Positions 25,001-37,508 of a DNA stretch of 64,000 nt are shown here, in pieces. The notes beneath the pieces were generated by a model. The model was not told the DNA's origin. It saw only the letters and a list, made by a program, of their open reading frames with translations, and did no database searches. Numbering within the stretch: the first letter of the stretch is position 1; every line of letters starts with the position of its first letter. Source of the stretch: Euwallacea fornicatus (taxonomy: Eukaryota; Arthropoda; Insecta; Coleoptera; Curculionidae); assembly GCF_040115645.1 (NCBI RefSeq), contig NW_027096037.1, positions 496,001 to 560,000 on the forward strand, in the 5' to 3' direction. Position numbers and translations under genes: made by a program.

Positions 25001-28000
25001 CGAACACACAACTTTTGGGGCTTTTCAAATACTGAAACTCGATAACTACGGAAAATGAGGACCAAATTCCTTAAACAAAGTGTCAAATTAATCAGCACTA
25101 CGAGGCCTTTAAGATTCACAACACATCAAATTTGCATCTAGTTGAATTTCCAAGAAAAATAGTACTTTGTGTACTCGAACACACAACTTTTGGGGCTTTT
25201 CAAATACTGAAACTCGATAACTACGGAAAATGAGGACGAAATTCCTTAAACAATGTGTCAAATTAATCAGCTATACGTGGCCTTTAAGATTCACAACTCA
25301 TCATCTTTGCATCTAGTTGAGTTTCCAAGAAAAATAGTACTTTGAGTACTCGAACTCACAACTTTTGGGGCTTTTCAAATACTGAAACTCGATAACTACG
25401 GAAAATGAGGACCAAATAAATTAAACAAAGTGTCAAATTAATCAGCACTACGAGGCCTTTAAGATTCACAACACATCATCTTTGCATCTAGTTGAATTTA
25501 CAAGAAAAATAGTACTTTGTGTACTCGAACACACAACTTTTGGGACTTTTCAAATACTGAAACTCGATAACTACGGAAAATGAGGACCAAATAAATTAAA
25601 CAAAGTGTCAAATTAATCAGCACTACGAGGCCTTTAAGATTCACAACACATCATCTTTGCATCTAGTTGAATTTCCAAGAAAAATAGTACTTTGTGTACT
25701 CGAACACACAACTTTTGGGACTTTTCAAACTCTGAAACACGATAACTACGGAAAATGAGGACCAAATTCCTTAAACAAAGTGTCAAATTAATCAGCACTA
25801 CGAGGCCTTTAAGATTCACAACACATCATCTTTGCATCTTGATGAATTTCCAAGAAAAATAGTACTTTGTGTACTCGAACACACAACTTTTGGGACTTTT
25901 CAAATACTGAAACTCGATAACTACGGAAAATGAGGACCAAATTCCTTAAACAAAGTGTCAAATTAATCAGCACTACGAGGCCTTTAAGATTCACAACACA
26001 TCATCTTTGCATCTAGTTGAATTTCCAAGAAAAATAGTACTTTGTGTACTCGAACACACAACTTTTATGACTTTTCAAACTCTGAAACTCGATAACTACG
26101 GAAAATGAGTACCAAATTCCTTAAACAAAGTGTCAAATTAATCAGCTCTTCGAGGCCTTTAAAATGTCACAACACATCATCTTTGCATCTTGATGAATTT
26201 CCAAGAAAAATAGTACTTTGTGTACTCGAACACACAACTTTTGGGACTTTTCAAATACTGAAACTCGATAACTACGGAAAATGAGGACCAAATTCCTTAA
26301 ACAAAGTGTCAAATTAATCAGCACTACGAGGCCTTTAAGATTCACAACACATCATCTTTGCATCTAGTTGAATTTCCAAGAAAAATAGTACTTTGTGTAC
26401 TCGAACACACAACTTTTATGACTTTTCAAACTCTGACACTCGATAACTACGGAAAATGAGTACCAAATTCCTTAAACAAAGTGTCAAATTAATCAGCACT
26501 ACGAGGCCTTTAAGATTCACAACACATCAACTTTGCATCTAGTTGAATTTCCAAGAAAAATAGTACTTTGTGAACTCGAACACACAACTTTTGGGACTTT
26601 TCAAATACTGAAACTCGATAACTACGGAAAATGAGGACCAAATTCCTTAAACAAAGTGTCAAATTAATCAGCACTACGAGGCCTTTAAGATTCACAACAC
26701 ATCATCTTTGCATCTAGTTGAATTTCCAAGAAAAATAGTACTTTGTGTACTCGAACACACAACTTTTATGACTTTTCAAACTCTGAAACTCGATAACTAC
26801 GGAAAATGAGTACCAAATTCCTTAAACAAAGTGTCAAATTAATCAGCACTACGAGGCCTTTAAGATTCATAACACATCAACTTTGCATCTAGTTGAATTT
26901 CCTAGAAATACAGTACTTTGTGTACTCGAACACACAACTTTTGGGACTTTTCAAACTCTGAAACACGATAACTACGGAAAATGAGGACCAAATTCCTTAA
27001 ACAAAGTGTCAAATTAATCAGCACTACGAGGCCTTTAAGATTCACAACACATCAACTTTGCATCTAGTTGAATTTCCAAGAAAAATAGTACTTTGTGTAC
27101 TCGAACACACAACTTTTGGGACTTTTCAAATACTGAAACTCGATAACTACGGAAAATGAGGACCAAATTCCTTAAACAAAGTGTCAAATTAATCAGCACT
27201 ACGAGGCCTTTAAGATTCACAACACATCAACTTTGCATCTAATTGAATTTCCAAGAAAAATAGTACTTTGTGTACTCGAACACACAACTTTTGGGACTTT
27301 TCAAATACTGAAACTCGATAACTACGGAAAATGAGGACCAAATTCCTTAAACAAAGTGTCAAATTAATCAGCACTACGAGGCCTTTAAGATTCACAACAT
27401 ATCATCTTTGCATCTAGTTGAATTTCCAAGAAAAATAGTACTTTGTGTACTCGAACACACAACTTTTATGACTTTTCAAACTCTGACACTCGATAACTAC
27501 GGAAAATGAGTACCAAATTCCTTAAACAAAGTGTCAAATTAATCAGCACTACGAGGCCTTTAAGATTCACAACACATCAACTTTGCATCTAGTTGAATTT
27601 CCAAGAAAAATAGTACTTTGTGAACTCGAACACACAACTTTTGGGACTTTTCAAATACTGAAACTCGATAACTACGGAAAATGAGGACCAAATTCCTTAA
27701 ACAAAGTGTCAAATTAATCAGCACTACGAGGCCTTTAAGATTCACAACACATCATCTTTGCATCTAGTTGAATTTCCAAGAAAAATAGTACTTTGTGTAC
27801 TCGAACACACAACTTTTATGACTTTTCAAACTCTGAAACTCGATAACTACGGAAAATGAGTACCAAATTCCTTAAACAAAGTGTCAAATTAATCAGCTCT
27901 TCGAGGCCTTTAAAATGTCACAACACATCATCTTTGCATCTTGATGAATTTCCAAGAAAAATAGTACTTTGTGAACTCGAACACACAACTTTTGGGACTT

Positions 28001-29400
28001 TTCAAACTCTGAAACACGATAACTACGGAAAATGAGGACCAAATTCCTTAAACAAAGTGTCAAATTAATCAGCACTACGAGGCCTTTAAGATTCACAACA
28101 CATCAACTTTGCATCTAGTTGAATTTCCAAGAAAAATAGTACTTTGTGTACTCGAACACACAACTTTTGGGACTTTTCAAATACTGAAACTCGATAACTA
28201 CGGAAAATGAGGACCAAATTCCTTAAACAAAGTGTCAAATTAATCAGCTCTTCGAGGCCTTTAAAATGTCACAACACATCATCTTTGTATCTTGATGAAT
28301 TTGCAAGAAATATAGTACTTTGTGTACTCGAACACACAACTTTTATGACTTTTCAAACTCTGAAACTCGATAACTACGGAAAATGAGTACCAAATTCCTT
28401 GAACAAAGTGTCAAATTAATCAGCTCTTCGAGGCCTTTAAAATGTCACAACACATCATCTTTGCATCTTGATGAATTTCCAAGAAAAATAGTACTTTGTG
28501 TACTCGAACACACAACTTTTGGGACTTTTCAAATACTGAAACTCGATAACTACGGAAAATGAGGACCAAATTCCTTAAACAAAGTGTCAAATTAATCAGC
28601 ACTACGAGGCCTTTAAGATTCACAACACATCAACTTTGCATCTAATTGAATTTCCAAGAAAAATAGTACTTTGTGTACTCGAACACACAACTTTTGGGAC
28701 TTTTCAAATACTGAAACTCGATAACTACGGAAAATGAGGACCAAATTCCTTAAACAAAGTGTCAAATTAATCAGCTCTACGAGGCCTTTAAGATTCACAA
28801 CACATCAACTTTGCATCTAGTTGAATTTCCAAGAAAAATAGTACTTTGTGTACTCGAACACACAACTTTTGGGACTTTTCAAATACTGAAACTCGATAAC
28901 TACGGAAAATGAGTACCAAATTCCTTAAACAATGTGTCAAATTAATCAGCTATACGAAGGCCTTTAAGATTCACAACACATCAACTTTGCATCTAGTTGA
29001 ATTTCCAAGAAAAATAGTACTTTGTGTACTCGAACACACAACTTTTGGGACTTTTCAAACTCTGAAACACGATAACTACGGAAAATGAGGACCAAATTCC
29101 TTAAACAAAGTGTCAAATTAATCAGCACTACGAGGCCTTTAAGATTCACAACACATCAAATTTGCATCTAGTTGAATTTCCAAGAAAAATAGTACTTTGT
29201 GTACTCGAACACACAACTTTTGGGGCTTTTCAAATACTGAAACTCGATAACTACGGAAAATGAGGACCAAATTCCTTAAACAAAGTGTCAAATTAATCAG
29301 CACTACGAGGCCTTTAAGATTCACAACACATCAAATTTGCATCTAGTTGAATTTCCAAGAAAAATAGTACTTTGTGTACTCGAACACACAACTTTTGGGG
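22087..29400 (+). repeat. Mosaic of short shared modules
   Basis: There is no single unit, but modules repeat. 26293-26867 matches 27343-27893 at 1050 bp, including private CTGACACTCG and GTGAACTC forms. The run G, S with GTATC, S-G, then TCTAATTG-G at 23488-24189 matches 28044-28745 at 4556 bp. A GGAAC form in place of CGAAC occurs at 23663 and 24541, and again in the next block (31020 and 34350). TAAATT replaces TTCCTT at 25417 and 25592. Single odd copies include CACACCTTTT at 22262, ACATATCATC at 27343 and TTTACAAGAA at 25417. The block ends with the caaattt/actcat module. Confidence 0.8.
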
Positions 29401-30146
29401 CTTTTCAAATACTGAAACTCGATAACTACGGAAAATGAGGACCAAATTCCTTAAACAATGTGTCAAATTAATCAGCTATACGTGGCCTTTAAGATTCACA
29501 ACTCATTATCTTTGCATCTAGTTGAGTTTCCAAGAAAAATAGTACTTTGAGTACTCGAACTCACAACTTTTGGGGCTTTTCAAATACTGAAACTCGATAA
29601 CTACGGAAAATGAGGACCAAATAAATTAAACAAAGTGTCAAATTAATCAGCACTACGAGGCCTTTAAGATTCACAACACATCATCTTTGCATCTAGTTGA
29701 ATTTCCAAGAAAAATAGTACTTTGTGTACTCGAACACACAACTTTTGGGACTTTTCAAATACTGAAACTCGATAACTACGGAAAATGAGGACCAAATTCC
29801 TTAAACAAAGTGTCAAATTAATCAGCACTACGAGGCCTTTAAGATTCACAACACATCATCTTTGCATCTAGTTGAATTTCCAAGAAAAATAGTACTTTGT
29901 GTACTCGAACACACAACTTTTGGGACTTTTCAAACTCTGAAACACGATAACTACGGAAAATGAGGACCAAATTCCTTAAACAAAGTGTCAAATTAATCAG
30001 CACTACGAGGCCTTTAAGATTCACATCACATCAACTTTGCATCTAGTTGAATTTCCAAGAAAAATAGTACTTTGTGTACTCGAACACACAACTTTTGGGA
30101 CTTTTCAAATACTGAAACTCAATAACTACGGAAAATGAGTACCAAA

Positions 30147-30321
30147 TTCCTTAAACAAAGTGTCAAATTAATCAGCACTACGAGGCCTTTAAGATTCACA
30201 ACACATCAACTTTGCATCTAGTTGAATTGCCAAGGAAAATAGTACTTTGTGCACTCGAACACACAACTTTTGGGGCTTTTCAAATACTGAAACTCGATAA
30301 CTACGGAAAATTAGGACCAAA
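30147..30321 (+). repeat. ttgcc-class monomer (right-domain marker)
   Basis: Marked by GAATTGCCAAGGAAAATAG, TTGTGCACTC, a GGGGC tail and the ending AAAATTAGGACC. TGTGCACT contains the palindrome GTGCAC. Copies start at 30147, 30497, 33477, 33827, 36457, 39787, 41715, 43819, 46450, 49433, 51537 and 60654, and in hybrid form at 61529. I found none before 30 kb, the reverse of the cctag class. In the 12-monomer HOR it is the sixth unit. It is missing from HOR copies F and G. Confidence 0.87.
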
Positions 30322-30496
30322 TTCCTTAAACAAAGTGTCAAATTAATCAGCACTACGAGGCCTTTAAGATTCACATCACATCAACTTTGCATCTAGTTGA
30401 ATTTCCAAGAAAAATAGTACTTTGTGTACTCGAACACACAACTTTTGGGACTTTTCAAATACTGAAACTCAATAACTACGGAAAATGAGTACCAAA

Positions 30497-30669
30497 TTCC
30501 TTAAACAAAGTGTCAAATTAATCAGCACTACGAGGCCTTTAAGATTCACAACACATCAACTTTGCATCTAGTTGAATTGCCAAGGAAAATAGTACTTTGT
30601 GCACTCGAACACAACTTTTGGGGCTTTTCAAATACTGAAACTCGATAACTACGGAAAATTAGGACCAAA
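30497..30669 (+). repeat. 173-bp ttgcc monomer with 2-bp deletion
   Basis: The tract GAACACACAACTTTT reads GAACACAACTTTT, losing one AC unit and shortening the monomer to 173 bp. This is the only shortened form I saw. It recurs once, exactly 3330 bp downstream at 33827-33999, as part of a recent tandem duplication. Loss of one AC from a short AC run fits replication slippage. Confidence 0.88.
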
Positions 30670-32730
30670 TTCCTTAAACAAAGTGTCAAATTAATCAGCA
30701 CTACGAGGCCTTTAAGATTCACAACACATCATCTTTGCATCTAGTTGAATTTCCAAGAAAAATAGTACTTTGTGTACTCGAACACACAACTTTTGGGACT
30801 TTTCAAACTCTGAAACACGATAACTACGGAAAATGAGGACCAAATTCCTTAAACAAAGTGTCAAATTAATCAGCACTACGAGGCCTTTAAGATTCACAAC
30901 ACATCATCTTTGCATCTAGTTGAATTTCCAAGAAAAATAGTACTTTGTGTACTCGAACACACAACTTTTATGACTTTTCAAACTCTGAAACTCGATAACT
31001 ACGGACAATTAGTACCAAATTCCTTAAACAATGTGTCAAATTAATCAGCTATACGAAGGCCTTTAAGATTCACAACACATCATCTTTGCATCTAGTTGAA
31101 TTTCCAAGAAAAATAGTACTTTGTGTACTGGAACACACAACTTTTGGGACTTTTCAAACTCTGAAACACGATAACTACGGAAAATGAGGACCAAATTCCT
31201 TAAACAAAGTGTCAAATTAATCAGCTCTTCGAGGCCTTTAAAATGTCACAACACATCATCTTTGCATCTAGTTGAATTTCCAAGAAAAATAGTACTTTGT
31301 GTATTCGAACACACAACTTTTATGACTTTTCAAACTCTGAAACTCGATAACTAAGGAAAATGAGTACCAAATTCCTTAAACAAAGTGTCAAATTAATCAG
31401 CACTACGAGGCCTTTAAGATTCATAACACATCAACTTTGCATCTAGTTGAATTTCCAAGAAAAATAGTACTTTGTGTACTCGAACACACAACTTTTATGA
31501 CTTTTCAAACTCTGAAACTCGATAACTACGGACAATTAGTACCAACTTCCTTAAACAATGTGTCAAATTAATCAGCTATACGAAGGCCTTTAAGATTCAC
31601 AACACATCAACTTTGCATCTAGTTGAATTTCCAAGAAAAATAGTACTTTGTGTACTCGAACCCACAACTTTTATGACTTTTCAAACTCTGAAACTCGATA
31701 ACTACGGAAAATGAGTACCAAATTCCTTAAACAAAGTGTCAAATTAATCAGCTCTTCGAGGCCTTTAAAATGTCACAACACATCATCTTTGCATCTTGAT
31801 GAATTTCCAAGAAAAATAGTACTTTGTGTACTCGAACACACAACTTTTATGACTTTTCAAACTCTGAAACTCGATAACTACGGAAAATGAGTACCAAATT
31901 CCTTAAACAAAGTGTCAAATTAATCAGCTCTTCGAGGCCTTTAAAATGTCACAACACATCATCTTTGCATCTTGATGAATTTCCAAGAAAAATAGTACTT
32001 TGTGTACTCGAACCCACAACTTTTATGACTTTTCAAACTCTGAAACTCGATAACTACGGAAAATGAGTACCAAATTCCTTAAACAAAGTGTCAAATTAAT
32101 CAGCTCTTCGAGGCCTTTAAAATGTCACAACACATCATCTTTGCATCTTGATGAATTTCCAAGAAAAATAGTACTTTGTGTACTCGAACACACAACTTTT
32201 ATGACTTTTCAAACTCTGAAACTCGATAACTACGGAAAATGAGTACCAAATTCCTTAAACAAAGTGTCAAATTAATCAGCTCTTCGAGGCCTTTAAAATG
32301 TCACAACACATCATCTTTGCATCTTGATGAATTTCCAAGAAAAATAGTACTTTGTGTACTCGAACACACAACTTTTGGGACTTTTCAAATACTGAAACTC
32401 GATAACTACGGAAAATGAGGACCAAATTCCTTAAACAAAGTGTCAAATTAATCAGCACTACGAGGCCTTTAAGATTCACAACACATCAACTTTGCATCTA
32501 CTTGAATTTCCAAGAAAAATAGTACTTTGTGTACTCGAACACACAACTTTTGGGCCTTTTCAAATACTGAAACTCGATAACTACGGAAAATGAGTACCAA
32601 ATTCCTTAAACAAAGTGTCAAATTAATCAGCACTACGAGGCCTTTAAGATTCACAACACATCAACTTTGCATCTAGTTGAATTTCCAAGAAAAATAGTAC
32701 TTTGTGTACTCGAACACACAACTTTTGGGA

Positions 32731-35700
32731 CTTTTCAAATACTGAAACTCGATAACTACGGAAAATGAGGACCAAATTCCTTAAACAATGTGTCAAATTA
32801 ATCAGCTATACGTGGCCTTTAAGATTCACAACTCATTATCTTTGCATCTAGTTGAGTTTCCAAGAAAAATAGTACTTTGAGTACTCGAACTCACAACTTT
32901 TGGGGCTTTTCAAATACTGAAACTCGATAACTACGGAAAATGAGGACCAAATAAATTAAACAAAGTGTCAAATTAATCAGCACTACGAGGCCTTTAAGAT
33001 TCACAACACATCATCTTTGCATCTAGTTGAATTTCCAAGAAAAATAGTACTTTGTGTACTCGAACACACAACTTTTGGGACTTTTCAAATACTGAAACTC
33101 GATAACTACGGAAAATGAGGACCAAATTCCTTAAACAAAGTGTCAAATTAATCAGCACTACGAGGCCTTTAAGATTCACAACACATCATCTTTGCATCTA
33201 GTTGAATTTCCAAGAAAAATAGTACTTTGTGTACTCGAACACACAACTTTTGGGACTTTTCAAACTCTGAAACACGATAACTACGGAAAATGAGGACCAA
33301 ATTCCTTAAACAAAGTGTCAAATTAATCAGCACTACGAGGCCTTTAAGATTCACATCACATCAACTTTGCATCTAGTTGAATTTCCAAGAAAAATAGTAC
33401 TTTGTGTACTCGAACACACAACTTTTGGGACTTTTCAAATACTGAAACTCAATAACTACGGAAAATGAGTACCAAATTCCTTAAACAAAGTGTCAAATTA
33501 ATCAGCACTACGAGGCCTTTAAGATTCACAACACATCAACTTTGCATCTAGTTGAATTGCCAAGGAAAATAGTACTTTGTGCACTCGAACACACAACTTT
33601 TGGGGCTTTTCAAATACTGAAACTCGATAACTACGGAAAATTAGGACCAAATTCCTTAAACAAAGTGTCAAATTAATCAGCACTACGAGGCCTTTAAGAT
33701 TCACATCACATCAACTTTGCATCTAGTTGAATTTCCAAGAAAAATAGTACTTTGTGTACTCGAACACACAACTTTTGGGACTTTTCAAATACTGAAACTC
33801 AATAACTACGGAAAATGAGTACCAAATTCCTTAAACAAAGTGTCAAATTAATCAGCACTACGAGGCCTTTAAGATTCACAACACATCAACTTTGCATCTA
33901 GTTGAATTGCCAAGGAAAATAGTACTTTGTGCACTCGAACACAACTTTTGGGGCTTTTCAAATACTGAAACTCGATAACTACGGAAAATTAGGACCAAAT
34001 TCCTTAAACAAAGTGTCAAATTAATCAGCACTACGAGGCCTTTAAGATTCACAACACATCATCTTTGCATCTAGTTGAATTTCCAAGAAAAATAGTACTT
34101 TGTGTACTCGAACACACAACTTTTGGGACTTTTCAAACTCTGAAACACGATAACTACGGAAAATGAGGACCAAATTCCTTAAACAAAGTGTCAAATTAAT
34201 CAGCACTACGAGGCCTTTAAGATTCACAACACATCATCTTTGCATCTAGTTGAATTTCCAAGAAAAATAGTACTTTGTGTACTCGAACACACAACTTTTA
34301 TGACTTTTCAAACTCTGAAACTCGATAACTACGGACAATTAGTACCAAATTCCTTAAACAATGTGTCAAATTAATCAGCTATACGAAGGCCTTTAAGATT
34401 CACAACACATCATCTTTGCATCTAGTTGAATTTCCAAGAAAAATAGTACTTTGTGTACTGGAACACACAACTTTTGGGACTTTTCAAACTCTGAAACACG
34501 ATAACTACGGAAAATGAGGACCAAATTCCTTAAACAAAGTGTCAAATTAATCAGCTCTTCGAGGCCTTTAAAATGTCACAACACATCATCTTTGCATCTA
34601 GTTGAATTTCCAAGAAAAATAGTACTTTGTGTATTCGAACACACAACTTTTATGACTTTTCAAACTCTGAAACTCGATAACTAAGGAAAATGAGTACCAA
34701 ATTCCTTAAACAAAGTGTCAAATTAATCAGCACTACGAGGCCTTTAAGATTCATAACACATCAACTTTGCATCTAGTTGAATTTCCAAGAAAAATAGTAC
34801 TTTGTGTACTCGAACACACAACTTTTATGACTTTTCAAACTCTGAAACTCGATAACTACGGACAATTAGTACCAACTTCCTTAAACAATGTGTCAAATTA
34901 ATCAGCTATACGAAGGCCTTTAAGATTCACAACACATCAACTTTGCATCTAGTTGAATTTCCAAGAAAAATAGTACTTTGTGTACTCGAACCCACAACTT
35001 TTATGACTTTTCAAACTCTGAAACTCGATAACTACGGAAAATGAGTACCAAATTCCTTAAACAAAGTGTCAAATTAATCAGCTCTTCGAGGCCTTTAAAA
35101 TGTCACAACACATCATCTTTGCATCTTGATGAATTTCCAAGAAAAATAGTACTTTGTGTACTCGAACACACAACTTTTATGACTTTTCAAACTCTGAAAC
35201 TCGATAACTACGGAAAATGAGTACCAAATTCCTTAAACAAAGTGTCAAATTAATCAGCTCTTCGAGGCCTTTAAAATGTCACAACACATCATCTTTGCAT
35301 CTTGATGAATTTCCAAGAAAAATAGTACTTTGTGTACTCGAACCCACAACTTTTATGACTTTTCAAACTCTGAAACTCGATAACTACGGAAAATGAGTAC
35401 CAAATTCCTTAAACAAAGTGTCAAATTAATCAGCTCTTCGAGGCCTTTAAAATGTCACAACACATCATCTTTGCATCTTGATGAATTTCCAAGAAAAATA
35501 GTACTTTGTGTACTCGAACACACAACTTTTATGACTTTTCAAACTCTGAAACTCGATAACTACGGAAAATGAGTACCAAATTCCTTAAACAAAGTGTCAA
35601 ATTAATCAGCTCTTCGAGGCCTTTAAAATGTCACAACACATCATCTTTGCATCTTGATGAATTTCCAAGAAAAATAGTACTTTGTGTACTCGAACACACA

Positions 35701-36060
35701 ACTTTTGGGACTTTTCAAATACTGAAACTCGATAACTACGGAAAATGAGGACCAAATTCCTTAAACAAAGTGTCAAATTAATCAGCACTACGAGGCCTTT
35801 AAGATTCACAACACATCAACTTTGCATCTAGTTGAATTTCCAAGAAAAATAGTACTTTGTGTACTCGAACACACAACTTTTGGGCCTTTTCAAATACTGA
35901 AACTCGATAACTACGGAAAATGAGTACCAAATTCCTTAAACAAAGTGTCAAATTAATCAGCACTACGAGGCCTTTAAGATTCACAACACATCAACTTTGC
36001 ATCTAGTTGAATTTCCAAGAAAAATAGTACTTTGTGTACTCGAACACACAACTTTTGGGA
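32731..36060 (+). repeat. 3330-bp tandem duplication, copy 2
   Basis: This copy repeats every private change of copy 1: CGTGGCC with ACTCATTATC (32777), TAAATT start (32952), CACATCAC with CTCAATAAC, the 173-bp monomer, TACTGGAAC, GTATTCG (34526), ACCAACTTCC (near 34871) and the run of four S monomers. One substitution in 3330 bp makes it the least diverged long duplication contained entirely inside the window. It runs directly into irregular HOR-like sequence, whose first S anchor is at 35581. Confidence 0.93.
33827..33999 (+). repeat. Second copy of the 173-bp monomer
   Basis: This copy has the same 2-bp deletion and ttgcc signature as the monomer 3330 bp upstream. The shared private deletion shows that both descend from one event followed by duplication. 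Confidence 0.88.
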
Positions 36061-37508
36061 CTTTTCAAATACTGAAACTCGATAACTACGGAAAATGAGT
36101 ACCAAATTCCTTAAACAAAGTGTCAAATTAATCAGCACTACGAGGCCTTTAAGATTCACAACGCATCAACTTTGCATCTAGTTGAATTTCCAAGAAAAAT
36201 AGTACTTTGTGTACTCGAACACACAACTTTTGGGACTTTTCAAACTCTGAAACACGATAACTACGGAAAATGAGGACCAAATTCCTTAAACAAAGTGTCA
36301 AATTAATCAGCACTACGAGGCCTTTAAGATTCACAACACATCATCTTTGCATCTAGTTGAATTTCCAAGAAAAATAGTACTTTGTGTACTCGAACACACA
36401 ACTTTTGGGACTTTTCAAACTCTGAAACACGATAACTACGGAAAATGAGGACCAAATTCCTTAAACAAAGTGTCAAATTAATCAGCACTACGAGGCCTTT
36501 AAGATTCACAACACATCAACTTTGCATCTAGTTGAATTGCCAAGGAAAATAGTACTTTGTGCACTCGAACACACAACTTTTGGGGCTTTTCAAATACTGA
36601 AACTCGATAACTACGGAAAATTAGGACCAAATTCCTTAAACAAAGTGTCAAATTAATCAGCACTACGAGGCCTTTAAGATTCACAACACATCATCTTTGC
36701 ATCTAGTTGAATTTCCAAGAAAAATAGTACTTTGTGTACTCGAACACACAACTTTTGGGACTTTTCAAACTCTGAAACACGATAACTACGGAAAATGAGG
36801 ACCAAATTCCTTAAACAAAGTGTCAAATTAATCAGCACTACGAGGCCTTTAAGATTCACAACACATCATCTTTGCATCTAGTTGAATTTCCAAGAAAAAT
36901 AGTACTTTGTGTACTCGAACACACAACTTTTATGACTTTTCAAACTCTGAAACTCGATAACTAAGGAAAATGAGTACCAAATTCCTTAAACAAAGTGTCA
37001 AATTAATCAGCACTACGAGGCCTTTAAGATTCATAACACATCAACTTTGCATCTAGTTGAATTTCCAAGAAAAATAGTACTTTGTGTACTCGAACACACA
37101 ACTTTTATGACTTTTCAAACTCTGAAACTCGATAACTACGGACAATTAGTACCAAATTCCTTAAACAATGTGTCAAATTAATCAGCTATACGAAGGCCTT
37201 TAAGATTCACAACACATCAACTTTGCATCTAGTTGAATTTCCAAGAAAAATAGTACTTTGTGTACTCGAACCCACAACTTTTATGACTTTTCAAACTCTG
37301 AAACTCGATAACTACGGACAATTAGTACCAAATTCCTTAAACAATGTGTCAAATTAATCAGCTATACGAAGGCCTTTAAGATTCACAACACATCAACTTT
37401 GCATCTAGTTGAATTTCCAAGAAAAATAGTACTTTGTGTACTCGAACACACAACTTTTGGGACTTTTCAAACTCTGAAACACGATAACTACGGAAAATGA
37501 GGACCAAA
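35581..37508 (+). repeat. Irregular forerunner of the 12-monomer HOR
   Basis: Eleven monomers start at 35581, 35757, 35932, 36107, 36282, 36457, 36632, 36807, 36982, 37157 and 37333. The first seven (S-G, R, G, gcat-H, catc-H, ttgcc-Q, catc-H) are in the order of the later HOR. The rest differ: P with CTAAGG, cataac-P, T-P, then T with an H tail. The first monomers overlap the end of the 3330-bp duplication. Confidence 0.82.

Larger units (their letters stand above)
29401..32730 (+). repeat. 3330-bp tandem duplication, copy 1 (19 monomers)
   Basis: Matches the next 3330 bp so closely that I found one difference, C at 32501 against G at 35831. The match covers 29401-32769 and 32731-36099. The left limit is G at 29400 versus A at 32730. 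The right limit is G at 32770 versus T at 36100. Contents in order: actcat, catc-G, H, two pairs of CACATCAC monomer plus ttgcc monomer (the second ttgcc 173 bp), H, P, T with GGAAC, an S-head hybrid with GTATTCG, cataac-P ending ACCAACTTCC, T, then four S monomers (31723, 31899, 32075, 32251), R and G. Confidence 0.93.
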
